The notes: generated from the letters alone by a model not told the origin. Positions 1-12,316 are shown, counted from the stretch's first letter. The stretch: DNA of 64,000 nt from Tenebrio molitor (GCF_963966145.1 NC_091047.1:22072001-22136000); one strand, 5' to 3'. Translations and numbers: made by a program.

Positions 1-614
1 GCAATTTGCTTTACAGACGAATGCACTTTTACGTTAAATAACGAACCAAATGTTCAAAACACGCGATATTGGGCTCAGGAAAACCCTAGAGTTAATATTT
101 CTACTCGAACTCAGTATCCTCAAAAAATTAATTCTGGGCTGGGATTTTTAATAACAATATTATTGGTCCATTTGAAATAGAGGGAAATTTAAATTCAGCA
201 ACTTATTTAGATTTATTAGTAACTAAGGTAGGACCTGCATTGGAAGAAGTTGCAAGAGAAAATCAGGAAATCTGGTTCCAACAAGATGGCTGTCCCGCGC
301 ATTTCGGCCTAGGAGTTAGAAATTTTTTAAATGATTCATTTCCAAATTGTTGGATTGGTAGAGGTGGTGCTATAAATTGGCCAGCAAGATCTCCTGATTT
401 AGCACCTTGCGACTTTTTCTTGTGGGGCCACCTTAAAAGCAAAATTTACAAAAGACGCCACCCAGATACGAGCATTAATTCTTTGAGAGAAGCAATAACT
501 GCCGAGTGCGCGTTAATTACTGAAAGGCAGTTGGCTAATGTAAGAAATGCTTTTTATAACAGATTGGGGCATTGCTTATTTCAAAACGGGGGGTTATTTG
601 AATATTTATTGTAA
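1..614 (+). pseudogene. Mariner-superfamily DDD transposase, frameshifted C-terminal part
   Basis: The enzyme family cuts and pastes DNA through a three-carboxylate (DDD/E) RNase H-like core. The first catalytic Asp is in FTDE (bases 13-24). The second is in FQQDGCPAHF (near 277-306) and the third in SPDLAPCDFFLWG. I count 41 residues between the second Asp and the Asp of APCD, which is DD41D spacing as in the rosa/Visitor-type groups, rather than DD34D mariner. Frame 1 is open from base 1 to a stop at 178. Homology continues in frame 3 from about 135, so one base was lost near 132-135 just before WAGIFNNN. Frame 3 then runs to TAA at 612-614. The TTG at 240 is not a real start. The N-terminal DNA-binding half is outside the window. 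Confidence 0.85.
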
Positions 615-806
615 TTTTACCTTTTTCTTTAGTTTCTTTGCTTTTTTTTTATTAAGAATGTTATAATAAAAACTGCTTTTAAAATGTTAATTACTTTATT
701 ATTATTAATTCTTTAATGTGTGATGTATAAAAATAATAGCATAATGCCTATAAACTGAATGCACAATGTTAATTGCCTATGTTCGACTTTGAGAATGGAC
801 ACCCGG
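1..806 (+). mobile_element. Mariner-like (DD41D) DNA transposon, 3' portion
   Basis: The window opens inside a Tc1/mariner-superfamily transposon. The transposase remnant runs to 614, followed by about 190 bp of AT-rich 3' non-coding DNA. Read on the minus strand, the right edge begins TACCGGGTGTCCATTCTC (808 back to 791), the CCGGGTGTCC-type terminus usual for this superfamily, with the TA dinucleotide at 807-808 as the expected target duplication. The left end lies outside the window, so full length and the second terminal repeat cannot be seen. The coding part carries a frameshift, so this copy is not autonomous. Confidence 0.8.
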
Positions 807-808
807 TA

Positions 809-3800
809 TGTACATCAGAATATGAAAATTATAGGATCTTCAAATCATTTGTGAAAATCACTCACATTCAGTTTTGCGCTATACCTCCGCATGAGGGCAG
901 TACCGTTTAAGCACAAAAGTTGAGTACGCTACTGATATTTCGTTAGGAGGAAATGTAAGATTAAAAGTTAACGAGTGCAACGCAAAAAAGGTGCAAAAAG
1001 TTCTTGGTTTTCATTTATACATAGTATTCTTATCTTACGTATTTCATTCATAGTAAGGTTTTGTGACTCTCTGGTTTTAAAGCGTTTTTGCGGCTATTCA
1101 TGGTTCGATTTATTAGAGTTCCAGAAGCGTCCCGTTCGGGATGGAATTAAGAAAAATTGGACTTGAGTTCAAAATGTTTAACCAGATTTTCGGGTTATTC
1201 ACTTATTGAAGATGTTATAGTTTGCATATTATGATGCATTTCAATTTCACCCTGTATTACTAATTTCGGGAACTCCAGGAAGTTCACAATACAAACATTT
1301 CTATTTTTTGACTTTTTGAAAGAACTGAAAGAAACAATTACGTACTTTTTTTATTTTGTCAGAAGTAACAGTGTTACAGAAAGAATAAACATACAAAAAG
1401 CTCAAATTGTAACAACGAATATGTATGTCATCCGCGACTATCGCAAAGTTCCGTTGTAATTTTTCTCTTTTTTTCTAATCCATTACACACTCTCCGAGCA
1501 TCTGGAAAAGAATTCCGCATTCCCAACCACAACGTGAAATTGTCGCTTTGACGAAGATAAAGACAAAACCGTGTATGCGACATTGTAATTCCGCAGTTTG
1601 GGCGGATGCGAGCGCACGGTCGGATTAAAGAGAGAGCAGGTGGCATCCAGTTTAATAAGACGTTATCTCTGGAAACATGAACGTGTCACCATTAAGGACG
1701 CCTTCCTCTGCTAAATAATTGGGACGTTTGCCGACAACATTCTTGGCCTATTCCGCTAGGCTGCTACGGCATTAATTATTTTCATCGAATTCCGCACTCA
1801 CTTCATTATCCTCCAGTGCTACCCGCTCTTTTGATACCCAATAATCACAAAAATGCTAATAGTAATTACTGTAATTAGCTGAATTATTCAGCAGGAACTG
1901 AGGCGGTTTGCGTCATCGATTTCTTCGCGGTTCTTAGACGACTGACTGCATCCTCGAAACAAGAAGAAACTCTAACAACTGTAGGTGAAACACCGAAAAT
2001 CAAGAATTAATAGAACGTCCCGATTTGGAGGCTCTTTCTCCGTGCTTTTGACATTTGTTTCCAAGATCTAAGCAACATAACCTCATTTTTCGGTAACTTG
2101 GAAATAAATTTTTTAGTTCCTTTATCTATAATTTTATTTAAAAAAATATATCGTATTTACAATTAGAAAAGATAGTTTGATGATTTTGATGATGTAAAAA
2201 ATTAATTGAACAGTACCATTTCCGTTCTATTTTAAATGGTTTATTAAAGAAGACGCAGATGCCACTTCTTCGTCTCAGCAAAAGTGACGTTGTCACTGTC
2301 GATTGTTCAAAGTGTCAACATTGCATGCAATTTAATTATGAGATAGCAAAACGTGCCAGTGAGTGTATAATTTGATTGGATATACAGTGCAACATAAAAA
2401 AGGAGGTAGAATGTCGTGCTGTGATGGCGTTACATGAAGTGGCACTTGTTAACAATTTTGCCGCTTTGATCTTTCGTGCTCTAGCAATGTCGAGCTACCT
2501 GAAGAACGTGATCAAGTTTTTCGTCCAAGGACGATTAAATAATGTCGAGATGTGATTTACTGTAATAATCTTTTTATTTAAATTTACACGTTCCTGAATA
2601 TGTATACAATTTCTAATATTTAGGTAGCAAACTCTGAACAGGTGCAACATTTTACGCAGAATTAGATAACCTATCAGTTCGGCTCTAAGCTTGCTAACAA
2701 AAGTAGGTTTTGCAAAATCTAAAAAGGTAAAGGGATCACCCTACTGTAAATTATTAAATTATTACCGCAATATACTGATTTGATAATATCAACTATTTTT
2801 TCGTGGAATTTCCAAAGAAATTTTTTAATTGGACTTGTTGATTTTCCTGTTCAGAATAGACAAAAATTAATTGTTTCGGATAAAACGCAATAGACGTCAA
2901 AAGAGCTAACTTTGCATGTGCATGCCAAAGATTCCTAAATGATGGTAAAAGCAATTCCTTTATCCCCGGTGGTAAAAATACCGAAAATTGGCACGACACG
3001 ATCGCTAATACCTCAAACACCACCGTCAGAATCGCCTACAAATTAAACGATGTGCCTTATGAAGATACCATCACCCCATCTCGCACGAAACAAGTGTTTA
3101 CCGAACCGCCCACACCCAGACGCGATGCACGCAACACTTAATCTCCAGCAGGATAACTGACCACCAAGCATTCTCGACCCAGCAGGCGATGTAAAGCGTT
3201 TAAGACACTCGAATCCTTAGCAGGTTGCACTTCATATTTCACCGGAGTCCCCGCTTCAGGCCGGCGCTAATTGCACATTGCATTGCAAGAGGTGTGTTTG
3301 GAACGATTTCGTGCCGTTTTCGAGCATTCATGTCATCACGTTCGCCACCAAACAAGCATTGTCCCTTCCAGATCCGCTTCCTGTGCGGATTTTTGCTCTG
3401 TCGGAACGTGGCGAGGATCGTGGAATGGGTATTTCAGGTCGTTATTCATGAGACCAGTTTCCGACTGTATAGCTTTGCGCTTGTAATTATTTAGATGCTA
3501 ATTTGGGTACATCATTCTGGGTGAGGTCCTGTTTGGTTCTAAATGGAGTAATTTATTTCCTTCGGTTTTTCAAACTTCGCCGTCGATACAAGAAAAATTT
3601 CTGCTTGAGATAAGTTTTATCGTCAGTGCGGAAACATCCACTTCTAATCAATTTAAAATTCTCAAAAAATTCAGGAATGATTGTGTATCACTCTAGAACA
3701 GTCTTTAAAAATTTCAAAATTTTTAATAAAACAGGTAAAGATTTTGTTTTAATTCAATAACTGCTACATTAATTTACATAATTTTCAATGAGAGTCCTTT

Positions 3801-4600
3801 CAAACATTTAGGAAAAATTTGGTGTCATTGAAATCATGAAAACATCCGGTTTTTGAATAAATGGAATTTGATCAGTTCCACAAAAGAAGTTGACGTAGGT
3901 TATTTATGATACCCTTTAGGGACTTAAGAATTACTAGAAAAGTGGTCAACAGATGTTTCCCAACAATGAGATATTTACTTATGACACTGCAGTTGTAAAT
4001 CTTGGTCATTTTTTGCTCTTAATGTTAAAATGAGAATAATTCAAAAACGAATAATTTCCTTTTGATGCGAATTTCGTAAATGTGTTCTTTGAATTAATTA
4101 TAAGCGTGTACGAAAAAAATTTTTTTTTTGCTCAAAATCGATTTTTTCAATTTTATGGCTCTGAATTAAGTGATAAGTGAAAATTGATTACATATTTGAA
4201 GTCTTATATCAAGAGAATGTAACCCTAAAGTTTCTTAATTTTTGCTGACGATAAAACTTATCTCGCCCGGTATAATAAAAAAGATCTAAACAAAAAAATC
4301 ATACAAGAAAGTGTAGTCTTGATTTATCTTAAAAAAATTAAACATTCATAAAAAAAAATGGAGAAAATTGACTATTAACTATTCGTCAGATCTACGGCCT
4401 CTAATCAAAATACAGGGAAATATTTAAACACGTAAGTACTGAATACTCCCGCGTCAGTGGAAAAACATGCGTTTTTTGAAACACTCAAGAATACGTGGAC
4501 AAATGTGTCTTGGTTTCATAGTAGAAATTAAAAAAGAGATAGTACAGAAAAAGCGAACTCTCGCTTTTTACACGCTCATATGACAAAAAAGGATCTTCTC
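809..4600. other. No gene recognised; AT-rich with GC-richer islands
   Basis: I find no recognisable gene here. Bases 1430-2000 and 2890-3480 are richer in GC than their flanks. In 2890-3480 several frames on both strands are open at once, for example a plus frame ending at TAA near 3140 and a minus frame near 3243-3470, so openness alone does not argue for coding. Between 2420 and 2540 there is a short plus frame (MALHEVALVNNF...) next to another reading ELPEERDQVFRP. That faintly recalls the N-terminus of PIF/Harbinger proteins, but it is too short to call. Confidence 0.4.
1241..1254 (-). mobile_element. Possible transposon right terminus (CAGGGTGAAATTG)
   Basis: The segment reads TTTCACCCTG followed by TA. 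Its complement, TACAGGGTGAAATTG, resembles the TA-flanked CAGGG-type ends of other elements in this window. I could not find the matching left end upstream, so the element is undefined. Confidence 0.25.
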
Positions 4601-4685
4601 ATCGGAGGTTGGGTTAGCGTAGGTGAGTCAACAAACGGTGTAGCACTGTATTAATAATCGTGTATTTGTTATTAAATCGGTTAAC

Positions 4686-4841
4686 ATGCCAACTTTTACA
4701 AACGTGGAATTAACGGATATGGTGTTCCCGTACGGTGCGGCGGGTGGCAACGCAGTGCAAGTGTAAATACTGTACCGGGAACAGTTTCCACACAGTTCCA
4801 TCCAAGAACGGAAGATCGTGGCAGAAACGATCGTACGCTAA
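4686..4841 (+). pseudogene. Transposase N-terminal HTH fragment (DUF4817-like)
   Basis: An ATG at 4686 opens a frame reading MPTFTNVELTDMVFPYGAAG, then after one in-frame TAA (4764-4766) ILYREQFPHSSIQERKIV, to a second stop at 4839-4841. This matches the layout of the DUF4817-type helix-turn-helix found at the N-terminus of many insect mariner-like transposases: a 'E-x-x-D-M-V-F-x-Y-G' helix, then the 'LYxExFP' helix. It probably served to bind terminal repeats. The catalytic domain does not follow, and the frame decays after 4841. The same kind of domain is expected upstream of the catalytic part at 1-614, but these are separate copies. The in-frame stop makes it non-functional. Confidence 0.6.
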
Positions 4842-5080
4842 AATTAAAAGTGCTTTGTACGTTTTTTCGACACAATTCAGAATTCAGTGTCAGTGTGAAA
4901 TTTCTTGCGGGGTAATCGTTTTCGTTGTAGCTTTTTTACCATTTCATTTTCGTTTGCTCTACATCACCCTCGACCACGGGCTGGAATGAGGTGAATTTTG
5001 AATTTTTAAATACGCAGTTTCAACCATCTCAAATCGTCTTCAAATGTCTTTGTGGTTTACGGCTTAAAATATTTTCGCCT

Positions 5081-5097
5081 ATTTTGATTACACTCTG
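5081..5097 (-). mobile_element. Possible transposon terminus (CAGAGTGTAATC) near HTH remnant
   Basis: GATTACACTCTG followed by TA (5098-5099) reads on the minus strand as TACAGAGTGTAATCAAAATAGG, a TA-flanked terminal-repeat-like end. It may be the right end of the element that carried the HTH remnant at 4686-4841. No matching left terminus was found upstream, so the link is an inference. Confidence 0.3.
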
Positions 5098-5196
5098 TAT
5101 AGTCGGCGCGGCGACTCTATGGAGTAATAAAATACAGACTATCGTCTGGAAATCGCTTTGTAATCTTTCTTTTCAAAAAAGTACAAAATTCCATTC

Positions 5197-5691
5197 TTAT
5201 ACACCATTTACATCAGATGGGACGCCAGGAAACAGTTCATTAATAATTTCGTCTTTTTCTGGTTTCATAGTACATTCAATCAATTTAATATAATAATAAT
5301 TATCATAAAATATAAAAGTATGTCCTATTTAAAAACTCATGAACGTTTCCAGAATGCTTTGTTTATTTGAAAACTAGGAAAGTTTATGAAACCAAATTTA
5401 TTTTCATCTATAATTACAACCTCTCCAAAAGGTCTTTGATAGATGTGAGATTTCTTTTACAAACGGTAAACATTCGGATACTAATTTTGGATTTCTGTAT
5501 CGTTTGTCATTTATATTCATTATCGACAAAATCCAATTTTTGTGAAATAGGTACAAATGGTGATTTGAAGTTATTAATAAATTATCTGGATGATTTATTG
5601 AACATAAGTCTGGTAAATTCGGTTCTAAAGACCCCCCCATTAGATTTGGTTGAATTTGGTTATTCTGTAATAACTTGTTTATTTGTTGACA
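5197..5691 (-). pseudogene. Possible decayed minus-strand coding remnant, unknown
   Basis: I do not recognise this protein. Read on the minus strand, a frame is open from 5691, containing LMGGSLEPNLPDLCSINHPD and later NPKLVSECLPFV. Protein-like text then continues in a second frame (YQRPFGEVVIIDENKFGF, INFPSFQINKAFWKR) and, after another shift, in a third (YYYIKLIECTMKPEKDEI, NELFPGVPSDVNGV) ending at TAA (5199-5197). The gaps between frames are too short for introns, so a coding sequence broken by small indels fits better than exons. The stretch lies between a transposon end (5097) and a foldback element (5721). The plus strand also has a 131-codon open frame over part of it, so chance remains possible. 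It could be a transposase or a host-gene fragment. Confidence 0.3.
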
Positions 5692-5720
5692 TTAATGAAC
5701 AGAGCAAAATCCTTGAAATA

Positions 5721-6446
5721 TACAGGCTGATTCACGTAGCCCGTTCATTAGAAACTTTCTGATTTCCCCAAATCATATTAATATGAAAATTTAGTTGACT
5801 ATAATCGATTGCTCCAAGTTCAAATGAAATATTTTCAAAATGGTGGCACTTCCGGAAATACCGGATATCGACGCCATCTTTATTTTTTTAAATGGAAAGG
5901 CCTCATTTTGACTACACATTTCGATTCTACGTTAAATTTTTAGTTTAGAGCGTCTTTTTGTCAACACTTATCTGTCATCGTTTTTGACCTCTCATCTTTT
6001 TTGCAAAAAAGCGAGGTTGCAGGGCTTCATTAACAAATTTATAACTCTTGAACCATTTGAAATAAATAATAATTTTTTTTAAGTTGAATTCCTAAAGACC
6101 TGGCCGATCTTTTCCGCCATTAGTGAAATTTTTTTAATGTTTCATACGCCTACTGAAATTTTTCAAAATTGCTAATAAAAAATGTCAAAAACATCCTTTT
6201 TTTAAATGGCAACCACCATTTGTGACACTAGATATAAATGTAAAATTTAATTCTAAGCCTACTTTTATTAACATTATGTATGCCTATTCCCAGCCGTTTT
6301 GGCGTAATTTCGAATTTTTGAGTGAAATATTGTTTTTTTTTATCAAACAATTGTTTCATTTGAATTTTTATTCAAAAATCACATGCAATAAACGGTAAAT
6401 AACAACGAAATAATAAAAAATAAGCAAATTAACAAAAACATATTTT
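5721..6446 (+). repeat. Left arm of the foldback element
   Basis: About 726 bp, inverted relative to 6466-7190. Shared landmarks in order from the outside: CACTTCCGGAAATACCGG, CGATTCTACGTTAA, GAGGTTGCAGGGCTTCATTA, TGTTTCATACGCCTACTG, CTAGATATAAATGTAAAATT and AATAAGCAAATTAACAAAAA near the loop. Confidence 0.9.
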
Positions 6447-6465
6447 CAATGAATTAATTTACATT

Positions 6466-7190
6466 AAAATATTTTTTTGTTAATTTGCTTATTTTTTATT
6501 GTTTTGTTGTTATCTAATATTTATTGCAATGCTATTTTTGAATAAAAATTCAAATAAAACAATTTTAAAAAATAAAATTTTATTCAAAAAATTAAAATTA
6601 CGCCTAAACGGCTGCAAATAGGCATACATGATGTTAATAAAAGTGGCCTTAAAATGTAATTTTACATTTATATCTAGTATCAGAAATGGTAGTTGCCATT
6701 TAAAAAAATGAAGTTTTCGACATTTTTTGATTATCAATTTTAAAAAATTGCAGTAGGCGTATGAAACATTAAAAAAATGTCGTTGATAGCGCAAAAAAGC
6801 GGCCAAATCTTTGGCAAGTCAGTAAAGTAAAAATAAATTATTTATTTCTGATGGTTCAGGAATTATAAATTTTTTAATGAAGCCCTGCAACCTCACTTTT
6901 TTGCAAAAAAGATGACATAGGTCAAAAACGATGACAGATAAGTATTCACAAAAAGACGTACTAAACACAAAAGTTAACGTAGAATCGAAATGTGAAGTCA
7001 AAATGGGGCCTTTCTATTTAAAAAAACAAAGATGGCATCGATTTCCGGTATTTCCGGAAGTGCCGCCATTTTGAAAATATTTCATTTGAACTTGGAGTAG
7101 TCGGTTATAGTCAACTACCAATTTTCATATTAATATGATTTTGGGAAATCAAAAAGTTTCTAATGAACGGGCTACGTGAATCAGCCTGTA
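6466..7190 (-). repeat. Right arm of the foldback element
   Basis: Inverted copy of the left arm. This arm, not the left one, is closer to the solo copy at 37918-38259. For example, it shares GGTAGTTGACTATAA and GACCTATGTCAT, which the left arm has lost or altered, so the left arm appears the more decayed. Confidence 0.88.
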
Positions 7191-7199
7191 TATTTGCTT

Positions 7200-10100
7200 T
7201 TTAAATATTTACACCTTTAAAACAGGGTAAAAAACCATGAAAAGAGTTGTGTGCTGAACAGGCCCATATGGTAATTAAATTTCTCGCATAAAACTCAAAT
7301 TTGGCGTGGCAATGTAAATTAGACTTTTCATGACGTCGCGTCGCTAGAAACGATCATGTGAACACCTCGTGACTACTCCACTGGTTCGACGCGTCAACTA
7401 TAGCCCTCAATGAAGCGATTCGAAAAATATCCATTATTGGGTACAAAAACTTAGGTTAAGAGTAAACAGTGGCTGAGGATTTGATTTTATCCAGAAGACA
7501 TTATAAAGTAATTGAACTCACCAAATAAATCTTGTACTTAAATTGCATCAATACCAGGATCTTTCTTAACTGAATTAAGTCATTGAATTATGAAATGAAT
7601 GAAACTATTAATAAAGTGGAAATATTAAATTTAGAAAAATTAACCTAAAATCATCTAGACGGTTACGGTTATTTATAGATGTACCTAATTCTGGAGGAAC
7701 AGAACTGAACTCGGTACATCTGGCGAATAAAAATCGCTAGTAACAACGTAATGTTCGTGTCGTTTACGGTAAAACTTAAAATCCTGTCTGAAATGTTTAG
7801 AGTAAAAGATAAAACTTGCCACCCTATAAGGCAAGTTGAAACATACCAAAAAGAACAAAGCAAGACCCTGTAATATAAATAAGACTTCTAAAAACGGTCG
7901 TATGAAACATCTTTATTGCCACTTGTGGTCCCCAGAAGAGAATCTGGGAAATTTATTGGCCACTATCGATTTGAAAAAAATGTTAATATTGTGGAGCAAA
8001 TTATTTAGAAGGAACGCTCCCACAGGGATAACATAACACGCCCAAAACCACTAAACTGGGTCTCCTTCGATAACTCTCCCAAACGTCGATAGACAAAAAA
8101 TTGCTCGACAAAAAACCACGCACGCTGTCGTTAATATGTAGATTATTTAAATTCGTCAAGACCAAGACCTTATCCCACAACGAATTTCTTGCCCGAAGCG
8201 GATAAGTGCTGGACCAGATGTATGTACTATTTATGCGATTGTGTCATAGTGGCAATACGAAAACGGCGAATTGAAAGTTATTGTCGTTGTTTGGCGACAA
8301 TTACAGTTTTATTGCCTTTTCGATGACAAATCAATGCCGATAATTCAGGATCAGTTTTAACAGGAAAGTTAATAGCTCCAGATCCGGAAAATCTGATCAG
8401 AACCTTGAAGCGCCTCCGGATAATCGTCATCGAAAACGAATGAGATCAGCTCCTCGCTGAAAACTTCCTTGGCGGAGCTTAAATAAACCGTAATAATCAA
8501 GAATTTATCGGCTTGGTGAAATAGCAACTGCAAAAACACGAATCCTTTGCACCCGATACGTGAATTAATTATGCCATTGCGTTTGATGTGAGCAACGAAA
8601 GCGATGCAAAGAATCTCTTGTACGGTCTGAAACGTGTTTATTTTTCAGGGAGCCGTTCTCAAATTCATATTTTATGGGTTTCAGGCGCGAATTCTTGCCG
8701 GCTTTGAGAGCACATTTTTGCTGCACGCGCGTTTTATCGTACATTAAACAGGTAAATTTGTTTGGAAGGCATAAAATTACAGAAATGGTTATGTTTCTAT
8801 TTAGGCGAACATTTTAGAGCACAACTAATGCGCGCGGTGCTCTACTTAACCGACTCTTTAAAATGGGTAAATTATTCGCTCTTAATAAACACGCTAAATC
8901 TTCCACACACTTGCTGAATTTGTTTTAGGATCCTGAAATAATTTAATCGGCGACACAGAAAATATACACTGCTGCTGAGCGTTGCCTTCAATAAACACTG
9001 GAAAATATTCAATGAAAGCCACCGCGGCGGACTCGTTTACGAAATTTGAAAATGGGGATCTGTTTTATCTGCCACTTTCGAGCGGGGAGATCCATTGTGT
9101 TTTGAATGGAGCTTTTGAGAGACACTTTCGTGGGCGAAGCTCTCGTCAACTCCGTTATTGAATACATGCGGGAATTTTTATCTTCTTTATTTTAATCCAA
9201 TTTTCACCGAGAAACAAGTTGTTAAACGTATGCTCTTTCATTTTATGAAAATATTTTTACTGAGTGGCTTTGGTTCAGCACACCACCTACTATTCTTTTT
9301 TTTTACTTTTTTTTCCTGATGAGGCTTGGTTTCAACTTTCAGGTTTTGTTAACTCTCAAAATAATATGACTTGATTAGCACAGAATCTCTACTGTGGTGT
9401 CATTGCATCCAATTGAAATTCGGATTGGGTTGCAATGTCCTGCAGGCGATCTATTGGCCCAATCTTCTTTATAGAAACTAAGTAACGCTCAAAAATACCG
9501 AAGATTCCTTCTTGAATCAGAACTGTTGTCATATATATTTGATAGGAACATTGTCACTGTCAAGTAATACTAGATCTTCAATGAAACGTTTGTTTCCACA
9601 TTTTGGATATAAAAAAAATAATGTGGCTGTCTCTTAAAAAAAGTGTCGTTCCTTCCAGGTATCCTTCTATTATAATTATTATTAGTGAAAAATTCAGGTG
9701 TTAACCATTGGAAAACACATTTCTAAAGCACTTTTTTAATATTTACTGTTTCAATTAAAAAATTGCACGGGCCACATCAGTACATTCCAATATTTAGTGT
9801 GCTGGTTCACTTCATATATTTAACGCATTTTTCTGTTACATTTCTTTACTTTATGTTAAAGTAGGTATAAGTATGATATCTTAATTACTAACTTGTAGGT
9901 CGCACAAATATTTACCTACTATATGTACAAAAAATTTACAGAAAAAATAATACGATAAAAATAATGAAATTTTCAGTTATAATAAATCAAAATGACAAAA
10001 ACAAAGAGTAAAAAATTATCTATCTGCATCACTATTTTTCATAACTGTTAAAATCACTGAAACAAAATTAGCCCAACAGGAAACTCATGAAAACATTTTT

Positions 10101-12310
10101 TCACAACAAAACGTGGATCAACAAAATTCCGAACAAAAGAGGTTATGTTGTTAGGCTTTGCGTGTTTGTGATTGGTTTACTGATTTTAGTTTAATCAGTG
10201 ATACCAACACATAATATATTTAGCATGATTTTTTCCAGAAGTTTACCTCACGTTTTTTCGTCACTTGAAATCTAATAACAGGTTACAAATTTAAATCAGT
10301 CAAAAATAAGACAAGCTTTAGTTACTAATATTCAGAAAGTATTTTAAAAACAGATTTAAAAAACTTTCAGTACAACATATTTGGCGCCCTCCACAAACTC
10401 TCAAAACATTCACTTTGCTCACTAGTGAGAAAATATTATTTCCTCACTAGTGATTCAATTGCAACTTTGCTAACTATTTTCAGTGAGCAAAAACCACCAA
10501 AATCCAATGATCATGGAAAATAAATACGAGGGAAAAGAGAGGAAAATTTTACGGAAATTAGTTCACAAGTACGTGGGATATTCTACAATCTAACACCACT
10601 TAAAGTGATAAATTTTGTCACATTTTTATTCTTTAGGCAAACAACAACGGTTGTCGTAGTAAAATTGTTGCAATATGGTGCGAACTTCTTGCTAAACACT
10701 GTTACGTTGTCTTCTACAAAAAAATGTGCTTCATTGAAATCTTGTGGTCGTTGAAGCATGATTTATGAATCCAACGTGTGAACACTTGACAAGATGAAAC
10801 TTGAAGACATGCAACCCTACACAACACCACAGTGTGCGTTGTACAACATACCTTCGTTAGATAATAACATTAAAGAAACACCACGACCTGGCAGGGTAAG
10901 TCAATAAATTACGGCAGCTACATCTTGCCCCAGCCCCAACCCCAGACAAATCAGGCCTTTTGTAATGTTAATTGGAACCGGAGGCTTACAGGAAACGTCT
11001 TTATCGCCACGATTAAGCTCGGATTTAAACCATTGTGTCCCATTCGTGGGACACCTAATTAGATCCAACATGTGTGTGTGGACCGGTAATTGGTCTAGGA
11101 ATCGCGGCGGTCTTTTATAATTGTCACTCTTCACCAGCAGGATTACTGTTATTCCGTATTGAGCTGTAATAATTCACGTTTTTATTTGGTGGAAATGCGC
11201 GTTGTTGATTCTCATGCTCTAGTATTTTTATTTTATCAACACATGGCCACGAAAAAATAAATGTTTTATTTTTTATCTGAATGATTCTAGTCTAGTCGAC
11301 AGGCATTCTTTACACTTCCAATTTAAATAATTCATCGGGAAGTCTCAGCATGGGCACTCGCGGCGAGGGAACCCTATACCATCGCCTCCCCTGGGACTTT
11401 CGTCTTGTTTATCTGTTTTCGCGCAGTTTGGTAAAGTTGTTTTATAGGGCGAATTCGCACCGGAAAGTTCAAATTCGATGTGTGCAGTTTTTCTTATCGG
11501 TAATGACTGCTCGAAGTTCTGAGCAGACTTGAATATAGATTCTGCACGATATGCAAAGTGGATTCAAATACAAAAATCTTGCATGCACATTCAACTTTAT
11601 TAAAAATCATGCAACATTACACAAACACGTTTTTTCACGATAAAGAAAATCGAAAGCTTCAGATCTTATCTTAAATTAGAAATTCGCTGAATACAATTGC
11701 TTGAGAAGTTACAAAGCGTTCTCGTTGGCAACAAACAATGTATGAAATAACATGATTATCAAAATGTAAAATGTGAGAATTAAAGAAATAAACATGACAC
11801 AAAACAGATTAGGGAATAAAAAATTGATTTTTAAATTACTGATGACATTTTTAATTTAACAAAATTCCCTGTTACATTTAATAACTTTTATACTGTTGTA
11901 TATTTTCAAATAATTGAAATTTATTTTTCAACTCAATTTCTTTTACAACAATACGGTATTTAAAATAGCCACGGTAACTTTGGAAATGTATTGTGGGTTG
12001 CGTTTTCAATTCCGCTGGGCTCATTATATCACTTGTGAAATACCCTGTATACATATTATATCATGCAGAACATTCGTTTAAAAATCAAACTGTTTAAGTT
12101 AATTATTTATTTTTGGTTGTTCTTCTTATGTGTTTAACATATTTCACAAACAACTTTCAAGGTCTGCAGAATAAGTACAGTACAAATTGGAATTATTACT
12201 TCGGAAAAAAAAATTCACCACTTTTATTTAGCTTGGAGCATTTGCTAAAAAGCTTGTGCGATGCCTAACATGTTATCCATTATAAATAAGGGTCACCTCG
12301 TAAATAACCC
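7200..12310. other. No gene recognised; candidate regulatory DNA
   Basis: Long AT-rich stretch with no recognisable coding sequence. Bases 7300-7440 and 8090-9180 are moderately richer in GC and look unique rather than repetitive, so they could be conserved non-coding DNA. Two exact copies of the palindrome TCACTAGTGA lie 25 bp apart at 10419-10428 and 10444-10453. Short frames at 7669-8036, 10901-11134 and 11350-11532 have no family resemblance. Confidence 0.35.
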
Positions 12311-12316
12311 GAAATG

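Larger units (their letters stand above)
5721..7190. mobile_element. Foldback (palindromic) DNA element, 1.47 kb
   Basis: Nearly the whole element is one long inverted repeat. The left edge TACAGGCTGATTCACGTAGC is mirrored by the right edge GCTACGTGAATCAGCCTGTA. The arms can be followed to the centre: 5721-6446 pairs with 6466-7190, leaving about 19 unpaired bases. The five bases outside each end (AAATA / TATTT) are also complementary, so exact target duplications cannot be separated from the palindrome. Small indels and mismatches are spread along the arms, indicating age. The minus-strand frames at 6510-6806 and 6819-7001 are by-products of the repeat. No transposase is encoded. A single arm of the same family sits at 37918-38259. 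By analogy with foldback and long-TIR MITE elements it was probably mobilised in trans. Confidence 0.9.

Noticed and set aside
2420..2540. Harbinger-like N-terminal text (ELPEERDQVFRP)
   Set aside because: Less than 20 residues of similarity, stops immediately, no DDE core nearby.
2885..3140. Plus frame with protein-like ending (NDVPYEDTITPSRTKQVF)
   Set aside because: Two other frames in the same GC-rich stretch look equally protein-like, so the appearance is not specific; no family recognised.
5367..5762. 131-codon plus frame
   Set aside because: Its end runs into the terminal repeat of the foldback element; the minus strand gives a more continuous protein-like reading.
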